NCBI GenBank assembly: GCA_910575725.1
Contig: CAJTFE010000006.1
Span: 62,581 to 126,580 of the forward strand
Direction of reading: 5' to 3'
DNA from: Clostridia bacterium
Lineage (GTDB): Bacteria > Bacillota > Clostridia > Lachnospirales > Lachnospiraceae
DNA length: 64,000 nucleotides
Numbering within the stretch: position 1 is the stretch's first letter; each line of letters opens with the position of its first letter. This document shows positions 30,422 to 39,607 of the stretch, in pieces. The position numbers and the translations under genes are program-made. Below the pieces are notes generated by a model. The model was not told the origin of the DNA, searched no databases, and saw nothing but the letters and a program-made list of their open reading frames with translations.

Positions 30422-33400
30422 ATGTACGAAAAAGTATCACCCAATCTGAATTTTGTAGAACGGGAAAAGAATGTGGAAAACTTCTGGAAGGAAAACCACA
30501 TTTTTGAGAAAAGTATGGAAAACCGCAAGGACGGCGAAACCTACACCTTTTACGACGGGCCGCCCACGGCCAACGGAAAGCCCCACATCGGCCACGTACT
30601 GACCCGTGTTATCAAGGATATGATTCCCAGATACCGCACCATGAAGGGTTATATGGTCCCGAGAAAGGCGGGCTGGGACACCCACGGACTCCCGGTGGAG
30701 CTGGAAGTGGAGAAGCTTCTGGGCCTTGACGGCAAGGAGCAGATCGAGGAATACGGCCTTGATCCCTTTATTACAAAATGTAAGGAAAGCGTCTGGAAAT
30801 ATAAGGGCATGTGGGAAGACTTCTCCGGCACCGTAGGCTTCTGGGCTGATATGAACGATCCTTACGTAACTTATCACGACGACTATATCGAGTCTGAGTG
30901 GTGGGCCTTAAAAGAGATCTGGAAAAAGGGCCTTCTATACAAAGGCTTTAAGATTGTGCCTTACTGCCCCCGCTGCGGAACGCCCTTATCCTCCCACGAG
31001 GTAGCCCAGGGCTACAAGGCAGTGAAGGAGCGCTCCGCCATTGTCCGCTTCAAGGTAGTGGATGAGGACGCCTGTTTCCTGGCATGGACCACAACTCCCT
31101 GGACGCTGCCCTCCAACGTAGCCCTCTGCGTGAACCCCAACGACACCTATGTAAAGGCAAAAGCGGCAGACGGTTACACCTACTATATGGCCCAGGAGCT
31201 CCTTGACAAGGTGCTTGGATCCCTGGCGGAGGAAGGACAGGCTGCCTATGAGATTCTGGAAACCTTTAAGGGAACGGATCTGGAGTACAAAGCCTATGAG
31301 CCTTTATTCCCCTGCACCGGCGAAGCAGCCGCAAAGCAGAAGAAAAAGGGCCACTATGTAACCTGCGACACCTACGTAACCATGACAGACGGTACGGGAA
31401 TCGTACACATCGCACCGGCCTTCGGTGAGGACGATGCTCAGGTTGGCCGCAGGTACGATCTGCCTTTCGTGCAGTTTGTGGATGGCAAGGGTAATATGAC
31501 GGAGGAGACGCCCTACGCCGGTATGTTTGTCAAGAAGGCAGACCCAGAGATCCTAAAGGATCTGGATAAGGAGGGCAAGCTCTTCTCGGCGCCCAAATTT
31601 GAGCATGACTACCCCTTCTGCTGGCGCTGCGACACGCCCCTTATCTACTATGCAAGGGAATCCTGGTTTATCAAGATGACGGCAGTCAAGGAGGACTTGA
31701 TCCGCAACAACAATACCATCAACTGGATTCCGGAGAGCATCGGCAAGGGCCGCTTTGGAGACTGGCTTGAGAATATCCAGGACTGGGGCATCAGCCGGAA
31801 CCGCTACTGGGGAACGCCTCTGAACGTGTGGGAGTGCGAATGCGGCCATCAGCACGCCATCGGAAGCCGCCAGGAGCTTCTTGAGATGAGCGGCAATGAA
31901 AAGGCCCTGACCGTAGAGCTTCACCGCCCGTATATAGATGAAATTACCGTCAGGTGCCCGGAGTGCGGCAAAGACATGCACCGCGTCCCGGAGGTTATTG
32001 ACTGCTGGTTTGACTCCGGAGCCATGCCTTTTGCACAGCACCACTATCCTTTTGAAAACCAGGATTTGTTTGAGCAGCAGTTTCCTGCTCAGTTTATCTC
32101 CGAGGCTGTAGATCAGACAAGAGGCTGGTTCTATTCCCTGCTCGCAGAGTCTACACTGATTTTTAACAAGGCTCCTTATGAGAATGTTATCGTGCTGGGC
32201 CATGTGCAGGACGAGAACGGGCAGAAGATGAGCAAGTCCAAGGGAAATGCCGTGGATCCCTTTGACGCGCTGGCAACCTACGGCGCAGACGCCATCCGCT
32301 GGTACTTCTATGTGAACAGCGCGCCCTGGCTGCCGAACCGTTTCCACGGAAAGGCTGTGATGGAGGGACAGCGCAAGTTTATGGGAACCCTGTGGAACAC
32401 TTATGCGTTCTTTGTGCTCTATGCCAATATTGACGGTTTTGATGCAGCAAAATACGAGCTGGACTACGATTCCTTAAGTGTTATGGACAAATGGCTTCTC
32501 TCCAAGCTGAATACCGTTGTGGGCCAGGTGGACGATAACCTGGCAAATTACCGGATTCCTGAGACAGCCAGGGCTCTCCAGGAGTTTGTGGACGATATGA
32601 GCAACTGGTACGTGCGCCGCAGCCGGGAGCGTTTCTGGGCAAAGGGCATGGAGCAGGATAAGATCAATGCATATATGACCCTCTACACTGCGCTGGTAAC
32701 TATCTGTAAGGCGGCGGCCCCCATGGTGCCTTTTATCACCGAGGATATTTACCGGAATCTGGTATGCAGCATTGATAAGAGCGCGCCGGAGAGCATTCAC
32801 CTCTGCGACTTCCCGGAGGTGAGACAGGAATGGATTGATAAGGAGCTCGAGAAGAATATGGACGAGGTTCTGCGCATTGTAGTGATGGGCCGGGCCTGCA
32901 GAAATGCCGCAAATATTAAGAACCGCCAGCCTATTGCCGATATGTTTGTGAAAGCGCCCTATGAGCTCGACGGCTATTATCAGGAGATTATCCGGGATGA
33001 GCTGAATGTGAAGGCTGTCTCCTTTACGGATGATGTGCGTGCTTTTACCACCTACAGCTTCAAGCCCCAGCTAAAAACCGTAGGCCCCAAGTACGGCAAA
33101 TCCCTCAATGGTATCCGGGCTTATTTATCAGAGGCAGACGGCAATGCGGCTATGGATGAGCTGAAGGAAAAGGGCAGTCTTACATTTGACGTAAACGGTG
33201 TTTCTGTGGTATTATCAGAAGGAGATTTGCTGATTGATATGGCCCAGACCGAGGGCTATGTATCCGACGGGGACAACGAGATTACGGTAGTTCTTGACAC
33301 CAGGCTGACCCCGGAGCTGATTGAGGAAGGCTTTATCCGGGAGATCATCAGCAAGATCCAGACCATGCGCAAGGAAGCCGGCTTTGAGGTAATGGATAAG

Positions 33401-33574
33401 ATCACGGTCTACTGTCAGGGCAATGATAAGATTGCGGAGCTGCTGACATCCCACAGGGAAACCATTCTGTCAGAGGTGCTGGCTCTTGAGGTAAGGATCG
33501 GCGAGACAAAGGGATATGTAAAGGACTGGAGCATCAACGGGGAGGAAGTAACCCTGGGTGTGGAACGTCCATAA
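30422..33574 (+). CDS. ileS: Isoleucyl-tRNA synthetase
   Basis: A 1050-aa class I synthetase that charges tRNA-Ile, with editing of valine. The HIGH motif is KPHIGHVL near residue 54 and the KMSKS loop is QKMSKSKGN near 601. The editing domain lies between (LAWTTTPWTLPSN near 222, GIVHIAPAFGEDD near 327). The C-terminal part is the long type with anticodon-binding helices but lacks the classic final four-Cys zinc site, which places it in the eukaryote-like subgroup of bacterial IleRS. GGAGG precedes the ATG. A T-box leader controls it. Confidence 0.95.
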   Translation: MYEKVSPNLNFVEREKNVENFWKENHIFEKSMENRKDGETYTFYDGPPTANGKPHIGHVLTRVIKDMIPRYRTMKGYMVPRKAGWDTHGLPVELEVEKLLGLDGKEQIEEYGLDPFITKCKESVWKYKGMWEDFSGTVGFWADMNDPYVTYHDDYIESEWWALKEIWKKGLLYKGFKIVPYCPRCGTPLSSHEVAQGYKAVKERSAIVRFKVVDEDACFLAWTTTPWTLPSNVALCVNPNDTYVKAKAADGYTYYMAQELLDKVLGSLAEEGQAAYEILETFKGTDLEYKAYEPLFPCTGEAAAKQKKKGHYVTCDTYVTMTDGTGIVHIAPAFGEDDAQVGRRYDLPFVQFVDGKGNMTEETPYAGMFVKKADPEILKDLDKEGKLFSAPKFEHDYPFCWRCDTPLIYYARESWFIKMTAVKEDLIRNNNTINWIPESIGKGRFGDWLENIQDWGISRNRYWGTPLNVWECECGHQHAIGSRQELLEMSGNEKALTVELHRPYIDEITVRCPECGKDMHRVPEVIDCWFDSGAMPFAQHHYPFENQDLFEQQFPAQFISEAVDQTRGWFYSLLAESTLIFNKAPYENVIVLGHVQDENGQKMSKSKGNAVDPFDALATYGADAIRWYFYVNSAPWLPNRFHGKAVMEGQRKFMGTLWNTYAFFVLYANIDGFDAAKYELDYDSLSVMDKWLLSKLNTVVGQVDDNLANYRIPETARALQEFVDDMSNWYVRRSRERFWAKGMEQDKINAYMTLYTALVTICKAAAPMVPFITEDIYRNLVCSIDKSAPESIHLCDFPEVRQEWIDKELEKNMDEVLRIVVMGRACRNAANIKNRQPIADMFVKAPYELDGYYQEIIRDELNVKAVSFTDDVRAFTTYSFKPQLKTVGPKYGKSLNGIRAYLSEADGNAAMDELKEKGSLTFDVNGVSVVLSEGDLLIDMAQTEGYVSDGDNEITVVLDTRLTPELIEEGFIREIISKIQTMRKEAGFEVMDKITVYCQGNDKIAELLTSHRETILSEVLALEVRIGETKGYVKDWSINGEEVTLGVERP

Positions 33575-33604
33575 AGAAAAATAAAATAACGGGAGGGATT
33601 TACC

Positions 33605-36064
33605 ATGAGCAAGAGACCTTTTGATAAGGAACTCTTCAAAAGAAGCGTTGTTTACAATGTAAAGACATTGTACAGAAAGAGTATCGAGGAAGCGACACAG
33701 CCGCAGATTTTTCATGCGGTAGCCCTCGCTACTAAGGATGCGGTCATTGACGCCTGGCTTGCAACCCAGGAGGAGATGAAGAAAAAGGATCCCAAGATTG
33801 TTTATTATATGTCCATGGAATTTCTTATGGGCCGGGCCCTGGGCAACAATCTGATTAATCTGACCTTTTATAAAGGGGTAAAAGAGGCTTTGGAGGAGCT
33901 TGGATGCGATCTGAACATTATCGAGGATCAGGAGCCGGATGCAGCTCTTGGCAACGGCGGCCTGGGCAGACTGGCAGCCTGCTTTTTGGACTCCCTGTCC
34001 TCTCTGGGCTACGTGGCTTACGGCTGCGGTATCCGTTACCACTACGGAATGTTTAAGCAGAAGATCAAGGACGGATACCAGATTGAGGTGCCGGACGAGT
34101 GGTTAAAGGACGGCAATCCTTTTGAACTGCGCCGCTCCGAGTATGCCAAGATTGTAAAGTTCGGCGGCTATGTGCAGGTAGAGACAGACAAGAACGGAAG
34201 AAATCATTTCGTGCAGAAGGGCTACCAGAGCGTCCGTGCGGTTCCCTGTGATCTGCCGGTGGTAGGCTACGGCAACAATGTGGTAAATACTCTTCGTATC
34301 TGGGATGCAGAGCCCATGAATTCCTTCCATCTGGATTCCTTTGATAAGGGCGAGTACCAGAAGGCCGTGGAAGAGGAGAATCTTGCAAAACTGATTGTGG
34401 AAGTTCTTTATCCCAATGACAACCATATGGCGGGCAAGGAGCTTCGTCTGAAACAGCAGTATTTCTTTATCTCAGCCAGCGTGCAGACGGCCATTGAAAA
34501 ATATAAAAAGGATCACAAGGATATCCGCAAATTCTATGAGAAGGCAACCTTCCAGCTGAATGACACCCATCCCACGGTGGCTGTGGCAGAGCTGATGCGT
34601 GTGCTCATTGATGAGGAGAATCTGGAGTGGGATGAAGCGTGGGAGGTTACCACCAAGACCTGTGCGTACACCAACCATACCATTATGTCCGAGGCGCTGG
34701 AGAAATGGCCCATTGAGTTATTTTCCAGACTGCTTCCCCGTGTGTACCAGATCATTGAGGAGATCAACCGCCGCTTTATCCTGGAGATTCAGAAGAAGTA
34801 CCCGGGCGATCACGAGAAGGTGCGCAAGATGGCCATTATCTATGACGGACAGGTAAAGATGGCCCACCTGGCAATTGCCGCGGGCTACTCTGTCAACGGT
34901 GTGGCAAGGCTTCACACGGAGATTCTGAAGAACCAGGAGCTGAAGGACTTCTACCAGATGATGCCGGAGAAGTTTAATAATAAGACGAATGGAATCACAC
35001 AGCGGCGGTTCCTGCTTCACGGCAATCCCCTGCTGGCAGACTGGGTTACGGATCACATCGGCGACGAGTGGATCACAGACCTGTCCCAGATCAGCAAGCT
35101 TAAGATTTATGCGGACGATGAGAAAGCTCAGCAGGAGTTTATGAATATCAAGTACCAGAACAAGGTGCGTCTTGCAAAATACATTCTGGAGCACAATGGG
35201 GTGGAGGTAGACCCCAGATCGATCTTTGACGTACAGGTAAAGCGTCTCCATGAGTATAAGCGCCAGCTGATGAACATTCTCCATGTAATGTATCTGTACA
35301 ACCAGATCAAGGAGCATCCGGAGATGCCGTTCTATCCGAGAACCTTTATCTTCGGCGCCAAGGCGGCTGCAGGCTATCACCGCGCCAAGCTGACCATCAA
35401 GCTGATCAATGCTGTGGCTGAGGTGATTAACAACGACGCATCCATCAACGGAAAGCTGAAAGTGGTATTTATCGAGGATTACCGGGTATCCAATGCGGAG
35501 TGGATCTTTGCGGCGGCTGACGTATCCGAGCAGATCTCCACAGCCAGCAAGGAGGCTTCCGGTACAGGCAACATGAAGTTCATGCTCAACGGCGCTATTA
35601 CCATCGGAACCATGGACGGCGCGAATGTGGAGATGGTGGAGGAGATGGGCGAGGAGAACGCCATTATCTTCGGTTTGAGCTCCGATGAGGTTATCAATTA
35701 TGAGCAGAACGGCGGCTACAATCCTATGGATATCTTTAATGCAGACCAGGATATCCGCCAGGTATTGATGCAGCTCATCAACGGGTACTATGCGCCCAAC
35801 GATCCGGAGCGGTTCCGGGATATCTACGATTCTCTGCTGAACACCAAGAGCAGCGATCGGGCGGATACCTACTTTATTCTGAAGGATTTCCGTTCCTATG
35901 CGGATGCTCACAAGCGTGTGGAGGAAGCTTATCGTGATGAGAAGGGCTGGGCAAAGAAGGCTATTCTGAATACAGCTTCCTGCGGCAAGTTCTCTTCTGA
36001 CCGGACTATCCAGGAGTATGCGGATGAGATCTGGCATCTGGATAAGATTACCGTGGAGCTGTAA
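33605..36064 (+). CDS. glgP: Glycogen/maltodextrin phosphorylase
   Basis: An 819-aa enzyme that releases glucose-1-phosphate from glycogen or maltodextrin using pyridoxal phosphate. Hallmarks are EDQEPDAALGNGGLGRLAAC near residue 108, FQLNDTHPT near 318, and the cofactor block KEASGTGNMKFMLNG near 650-665 with the Lys that binds PLP. Length is normal for the family. It begins 31 bases after ileS with GGGAGG upstream and no terminator between, so it may share the ileS transcript. Confidence 0.93.
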   Translation: MSKRPFDKELFKRSVVYNVKTLYRKSIEEATQPQIFHAVALATKDAVIDAWLATQEEMKKKDPKIVYYMSMEFLMGRALGNNLINLTFYKGVKEALEELGCDLNIIEDQEPDAALGNGGLGRLAACFLDSLSSLGYVAYGCGIRYHYGMFKQKIKDGYQIEVPDEWLKDGNPFELRRSEYAKIVKFGGYVQVETDKNGRNHFVQKGYQSVRAVPCDLPVVGYGNNVVNTLRIWDAEPMNSFHLDSFDKGEYQKAVEEENLAKLIVEVLYPNDNHMAGKELRLKQQYFFISASVQTAIEKYKKDHKDIRKFYEKATFQLNDTHPTVAVAELMRVLIDEENLEWDEAWEVTTKTCAYTNHTIMSEALEKWPIELFSRLLPRVYQIIEEINRRFILEIQKKYPGDHEKVRKMAIIYDGQVKMAHLAIAAGYSVNGVARLHTEILKNQELKDFYQMMPEKFNNKTNGITQRRFLLHGNPLLADWVTDHIGDEWITDLSQISKLKIYADDEKAQQEFMNIKYQNKVRLAKYILEHNGVEVDPRSIFDVQVKRLHEYKRQLMNILHVMYLYNQIKEHPEMPFYPRTFIFGAKAAAGYHRAKLTIKLINAVAEVINNDASINGKLKVVFIEDYRVSNAEWIFAAADVSEQISTASKEASGTGNMKFMLNGAITIGTMDGANVEMVEEMGEENAIIFGLSSDEVINYEQNGGYNPMDIFNADQDIRQVLMQLINGYYAPNDPERFRDIYDSLLNTKSSDRADTYFILKDFRSYADAHKRVEEAYRDEKGWAKKAILNTASCGKFSSDRTIQEYADEIWHLDKITVEL

Positions 36065-36100
36065 AGCGGCAGAAACGTTATAGAGAGATTGAATTGACTA

Positions 36101-36140
36101 AAAAGGATTGAATTCGGTTTTACTGGATTCAGTCCTTTTT
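36101..36140 (+). terminator. Terminator after glgP
   Basis: AAAAGGATTGAAT and ATTCAGTCCTTTT pair with one G-U around a TCGGTTTTACTGG loop, ending in TTTTT. Confidence 0.7.
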
Positions 36141-36225
36141 CTTCTGCCGTCAGAGAGATTTCTTCATTATTCAGTATCACTGTGGATAGAGCGTCTATTT
36201 TTTCCGTGAGTTCATAAAATGTAAA

Positions 36226-37095
36226 ATGAGGGAAAAAATAAAGACAGGAATATCCATATTTATTATTTTAATACTGCTTCCTTATGTGGCGGTGGTTTTT
36301 CGTACCGGAAATATGCGCGGAGAGCAAAGAGAAGCGGATACACCCAGTCTGGAAGACTATGTGGCGGGGATTCTGCCGGGGCAGATGCCGGTTTCCTATC
36401 CGCAGGAGGCTCTTAAGTCCCAGGCCGTGATCATACGGACGAACCTTCTGAAAAAGAGCATGGAATTTTACGGGACGGAAAATATGGAGGAGGCAGCCGC
36501 ATCCATTCGGCAGAGTGATCTGAAGACTATGGGATTTTCTTATGCTTCGCCGGAGGACTTGGAGAAGCTGTGGGGGTACGGCCAGTGGGAGGACTATTAT
36601 GCCAAAGTCCAGGAGGCAGTCACTGCCACACAGGGACAGATTCTGGTTATGAATGCTCAGCCTGTGGATCTGCCTTACCATGCGGTCAGTGCGGGAAGGA
36701 CGAGGAGCGGCCAGGTACTGGGAGAGGGATATTCCCATCTGGAGCCGGTGGAATGTCCCCAGGATGTGGAATCGGCGGATTATTTGAAAATAGAGTTTCT
36801 TAAGCTTGAGGAGCTGCCGGAGATCCTGTCTCAGGATGATGCCGGCTATGTGACAGAGCTTCGCCTGGGAGGAGAGGTTCTGGGAGGAGAGGAGTTCCGC
36901 AGCCGTTATTCGCTGAATTCCAGCTGTTTTTCTCTGGAAAAGACCCAGGAAGGCATTCGTGCCGTGACCAAGGGGCTTGGACACGGGTTGGGACTTAGCA
37001 TGTATCAGGCCAGTCAGCAGGCGGCTGCCGGGAAAACGTATATGGAAATATTACTCTATTTTTATAAAAATGTGGAATGTATAAGCTTCCATTAA
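36226..37095 (+). CDS. spoIID: SpoIID-like stage II sporulation protein
   Basis: A 289-aa protein with one N-terminal membrane helix (about 8-25). The SpoIID domain follows: LEDYVAGILPGQMP, PQEALKSQAVIIRT, AGRTRSGQVLG, and TKGLGHGLGLSMYQASQQA near the end. In sporulation SpoIID acts as a lytic transglycosylase with SpoIIM and SpoIIP during engulfment. The canonical glutamate is probably the one in PQEALKSQA. No ribosome site precedes the ATG, so the start is uncertain. It sits just before the SpoIIQ-like gene, an order common in Clostridia. Confidence 0.85.
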   Translation: MREKIKTGISIFIILILLPYVAVVFRTGNMRGEQREADTPSLEDYVAGILPGQMPVSYPQEALKSQAVIIRTNLLKKSMEFYGTENMEEAAASIRQSDLKTMGFSYASPEDLEKLWGYGQWEDYYAKVQEAVTATQGQILVMNAQPVDLPYHAVSAGRTRSGQVLGEGYSHLEPVECPQDVESADYLKIEFLKLEELPEILSQDDAGYVTELRLGGEVLGGEEFRSRYSLNSSCFSLEKTQEGIRAVTKGLGHGLGLSMYQASQQAAAGKTYMEILLYFYKNVECISFH

Positions 37096-37107
37096 AGTGG
37101 CTATGCT
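37079..37107 (+). promoter_or_regulatory. Candidate sigma-F type promoter of the spoIIQ-like gene
   Basis: GTATA (37079-37083), 15-base spacer, GGCTATGCT (37099-37107). This fits the forespore consensus GYATA-N15-GGnnAnAnT with one mismatch, and spoIIQ is a known sigma-F target in B. subtilis. It overlaps the end of spoIID. Confidence 0.4.
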
Positions 37108-37158
37108 ATGGTTAGCAGCACAAAGAAACGTGTGTAATCTAGTATAGAGGTGAAGCTT

Positions 37159-38025
37159 ATGACAGTGAAAAGAAAGAAAAAGAGTACATTTACGGGAGGC
37201 AAATCCGTAACGGTTGCGTTTAGTCTCTGCCTTCTTGCCGTAGTCGCTATGATTGGCATGTATACGGTGGGAAAAAGCGAGCAGAAGGAGAAGGAACTCC
37301 AGCAGAAGATTGCGGATGCCAAGGAGAGGCAGGAAGAGGAACGGGCCAGACAGGAGGAAGTGCGCAAGGCACAGGAGGAGGAACAGAAGCAGGAGATGGA
37401 AGAGATGCGCCAGGAAGCGGCTTCTGCTTCCGCAAAGCGTGAGAAGGAGACACAAACAGCGGATAAAACGGTAGAAAAAAATGTGATCAATGAGGCGGAG
37501 CTGGAAAGTGAATTTCAGGCGGAGGATGCGGAGATTGCGGAAAATGTTGTGATTGACGAGATGGAGGAGGCGGTTTCGGACGCCATGGCGGAGGAGCCGA
37601 CCCTTTCCTTTTCTGCGGAGACAGACAAGCTTTTCTGGCCTATTGCAGGAAATGTGATCCTGGATTACAGTATGGACAAGTCCATATACTTTTCTACCTT
37701 GAATCAGTATAAATATAATCCGGCGGTGATTATACAGGGAAGCCTGGACGCCTCTGTGATGTGTGCTGCTCAGGGGAAGGTTACGTCGATTGAGACGCTG
37801 GACGAGACGGGAACTACGGTTACGATGGATATCGGCAATGGGTATGAGGTTATCTACGGACAGCTGAAAGAGCTTACGGTGAAGGAGGGCGATTACCGGA
37901 AGGCTGGGGAGACCATTGGGTATGTGAGTGAGCCTACGAAGTATTTTGCCCAGGAGGGGTGTAATGTGTATTTTGGAGTGCGCAAGGATGGGGAGAGTAT
38001 TGATCCTATGCCGCTTTTACAATAG
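37159..38025 (+). CDS. spoIIQ: SpoIIQ-like protein with degenerate M23 domain
   Basis: A 288-aa protein: basic N-terminus, one membrane helix (about 17-36), a Glu/Arg/Gln-rich coiled coil (about 40-95), an acidic linker and a C-terminal LytM/M23 domain (FWPIAGNVILDYSMD to NVYFGVRKDG). None of the zinc ligands of active M23 peptidases is in place: the first His region reads YKYNPAVII and the HxH region reads YGQLKEL. It should act as a structural partner of the engulfment complex. The start at ATG 37159 follows GAGGTG; a GTG 9 bases upstream overlaps the ribosome site. Confidence 0.8.
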   Translation: MTVKRKKKSTFTGGKSVTVAFSLCLLAVVAMIGMYTVGKSEQKEKELQQKIADAKERQEEERARQEEVRKAQEEEQKQEMEEMRQEAASASAKREKETQTADKTVEKNVINEAELESEFQAEDAEIAENVVIDEMEEAVSDAMAEEPTLSFSAETDKLFWPIAGNVILDYSMDKSIYFSTLNQYKYNPAVIIQGSLDASVMCAAQGKVTSIETLDETGTTVTMDIGNGYEVIYGQLKELTVKEGDYRKAGETIGYVSEPTKYFAQEGCNVYFGVRKDGESIDPMPLLQ

Positions 38026-38030
38026 TGTAT

Positions 38031-38288
38031 TTAGCTGATTAAGGGTTTTGTGTTGATAAGCCGTTCCTTCTGGGGGCGGCTTAGTTTTTTGATGGCGGCT
38101 TCCCGGGACATGGCTTCTTCTTTGGTTGTGTGGAGTTCGTAGTAGACGAGGGTTACGGGGAGGCGGGAGCGGGTGTATTTGGCGCCTTTGCCTTGGTTGT
38201 GGGTTTTTAGACGCTTTTTTAGGTCGGTGGTCCAGCCGGTGTAGAGGGTGTTGTCGGAACATTTTAATATGTAGGTGTAGGTTGTCAT
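38031..38288 (-). CDS. GIY-YIG domain protein (YhbQ/UPF0213-type)
   Basis: An 85-aa single-domain protein. It begins [18 protein letters not shown], with the YIL and YTG triplets that stand for GIY-YIG, then the Arg in [20 protein letters not shown], and the Glu in [12 protein letters not shown]. The start follows AAAGGAG; a longer frame to 38405 enters a large hairpin. In B. subtilis the like protein YazA is encoded beside yabB and rsmI, which here are 16 kb away. Function uncertain; some members nick DNA. Confidence 0.85.
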   Translation of the reverse strand: MTTYTYILKCSDNTLYTGWTTDLKKRLKTHNQGKGAKYTRSRLPVTLVYYELHTTKEEAMSREAAIKKLSRPQKERLINTKPLIS

Positions 38289-38320
38289 GGGGAACTCCTT
38301 TTTGGGGTTTGGGGGGGGAC

Positions 38321-38531
38321 GGTTCAGCCGTGAAAGCAGCCGGCAGACTTTTCCGTATCTGTGTTCGGACGGTTCACGTACACGCTGTCTGCTCTGAACG
38401 TACATTGCCTATTTTTGGTGTTGGGGGCTGTGGGGGCTCGGGGCAATGTGCGTTCATATCAGACATCGTGTGCGTGAACAGCCGGACACTTGATATTGGA
38501 AAAGTCTGCCGGCTGCTTTCACGGCTGAACC
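38321..38531. repeat. 211-bp hairpin-forming repeat
   Basis: The outer 34 bases (38321-38354, GGTTCAGCCGTGAAAGCAGC onward) are a perfect inverted copy of 38498-38531. Inside, about 50 more bases per arm pair imperfectly (for example CACGTACACGCTGTCTG against CAGACATCGTGTGCGTG), leaving a G-rich loop of about 30 bases. Several arm differences keep pairing. No gene lies inside. It resembles a MITE or a large structured RNA element; clear target-site duplications are not visible. Confidence 0.8.
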
Positions 38532-38560
38532 TGGTTTTGGGGATGGGTGTGGGTTCTTTT

Positions 38561-38589
38561 ATTATAATGGGTGGGGCGGGGGTTTGCAA
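38561..38589 (-). promoter_or_regulatory. Promoter upstream of the 211-bp hairpin
   Basis: On the minus strand TTGCAA (38589-38584), 17-base spacer, TATAAT (38566-38561). Transcription toward the GIY-YIG gene would enter the hairpin about 20 bases after its start. Confidence 0.6.
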
Positions 38590-38648
38590 TGGATTTGTGG
38601 GGGATTTATGGGGGATGGCTGCGGAGTGGATGGTGATTTTGGAAAAGT

Positions 38649-38680
38649 AACGAGCCAGGCAAAGGGGCGGCTGGCTCGTT
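38649..38680 (-). terminator. Terminator after the hemolysin III-like gene
   Basis: A perfect 10-bp stem, AACGAGCCAG and CTGGCTCGTT, followed on the minus strand by ACTTTT. Confidence 0.7.
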
Positions 38681-38724
38681 GATTTGTGGGGGATTTTGTT
38701 TTTTGGTTTTGGGTTGGTGGAGGG

Positions 38725-39393
38725 TTAGAGGGGCATGGGGGCTACGAATACGTACATCATGATAAAGTGGCAGATGCTTCCGCCCATGACGAAGAGGTGG
38801 AAGATCTCGTGGGAACCGAAGTGTTTGTGTTTTGAGTTGAAGATGGGCAGTTTTAGGGCGTAGATGATTCCGCCTATGGTGTAGATGATTCCTCCGGCCA
38901 GGAGCCAGGCGAAGGCGGCTGGGGAGAGGGAGTTGAGGATCTGGGTGAAGGCGAGGACGCAGACCCAGCCCATGGCTATATATAGGATGGAGGAAAACCA
39001 TTTGGGGCAGGTGATCCACAGAGCCTTGATGAGGATTCCGGCTAGGGCGATGCTCCATACGAGGGCGCAGAGGCTGTAGCCGGTTTTTCCGCCTAGGACG
39101 ATGAGGCAGACTGGGGTGTAGGAGCCTGCAATTAGGATGAAGATCATCATGTGATCGATTTTTCGGAGTATTTTGTTGGAGCGTTCGGATAGGTTTAAGG
39201 TGTGGTAGGTGGTGCTGGCTGCGTAGAGCAGTATCATGCTTCCGATGAATATGGCCAGGGATATCAGATGGATGGTATCAGGCTGGCTGGCGGCTCGTAT
39301 TAAAAGGGGAGTGGCGGCTAGGGCTGCCATGAGCATACCAATGAAATGGGTGATGGCGCTTCCGGGGTCTTTGATTTCTAGTTCGAATTTCAT
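38725..39393 (-). CDS. Hemolysin III/PAQR-family membrane protein
   Basis: A 222-aa protein with seven predicted membrane helices. Family motifs are the first ITHFIGMLMA, SSTTYH-like (AASTTYHTL), the Asp in KIDHMMIFILIAGSYTP, and the two His of SHEIFHLFVMGGSICHF, which bind zinc in PAQR receptors and hydrolases. The start follows AAGGAGATG; the frame extends 27 bases further without a site. The role in bacteria is unclear despite the hemolysin name. It is a monocistronic minus-strand gene. Confidence 0.88.
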   Translation of the reverse strand: MKFELEIKDPGSAITHFIGMLMAALAATPLLIRAASQPDTIHLISLAIFIGSMILLYAASTTYHTLNLSERSNKILRKIDHMMIFILIAGSYTPVCLIVLGGKTGYSLCALVWSIALAGILIKALWITCPKWFSSILYIAMGWVCVLAFTQILNSLSPAAFAWLLAGGIIYTIGGIIYALKLPIFNSKHKHFGSHEIFHLFVMGGSICHFIMMYVFVAPMPL

Positions 39394-39607
39394 ATTGACA
39401 TCTCCTTTTTGGATAAACATACTTTGACATGTAGTTTTTAATACTATGTGTAGATGTTAATATATTATACTATCTGTGTAGAAATGTCAACATCTGTGCG
39501 GAGATTTTTACATATTACTGTCTGATGGTGGTAATGTTAATAAAAATATATTGGACAACTGTAGGAAATATGCTGATATATGATGGATCAAAGGGGAAGA
39601 GTTTACT

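Noticed and set aside
34718..36037. 439-aa minus-strand frame over glgP
   Set aside because: Low-complexity shadow; glgP has all its catalytic motifs in the plus frame.
38374..38650. Frames inside and beside the 211-bp hairpin
   Set aside because: They are produced by the inverted repeat and G-rich flank, have no ribosome site, and resemble no protein.
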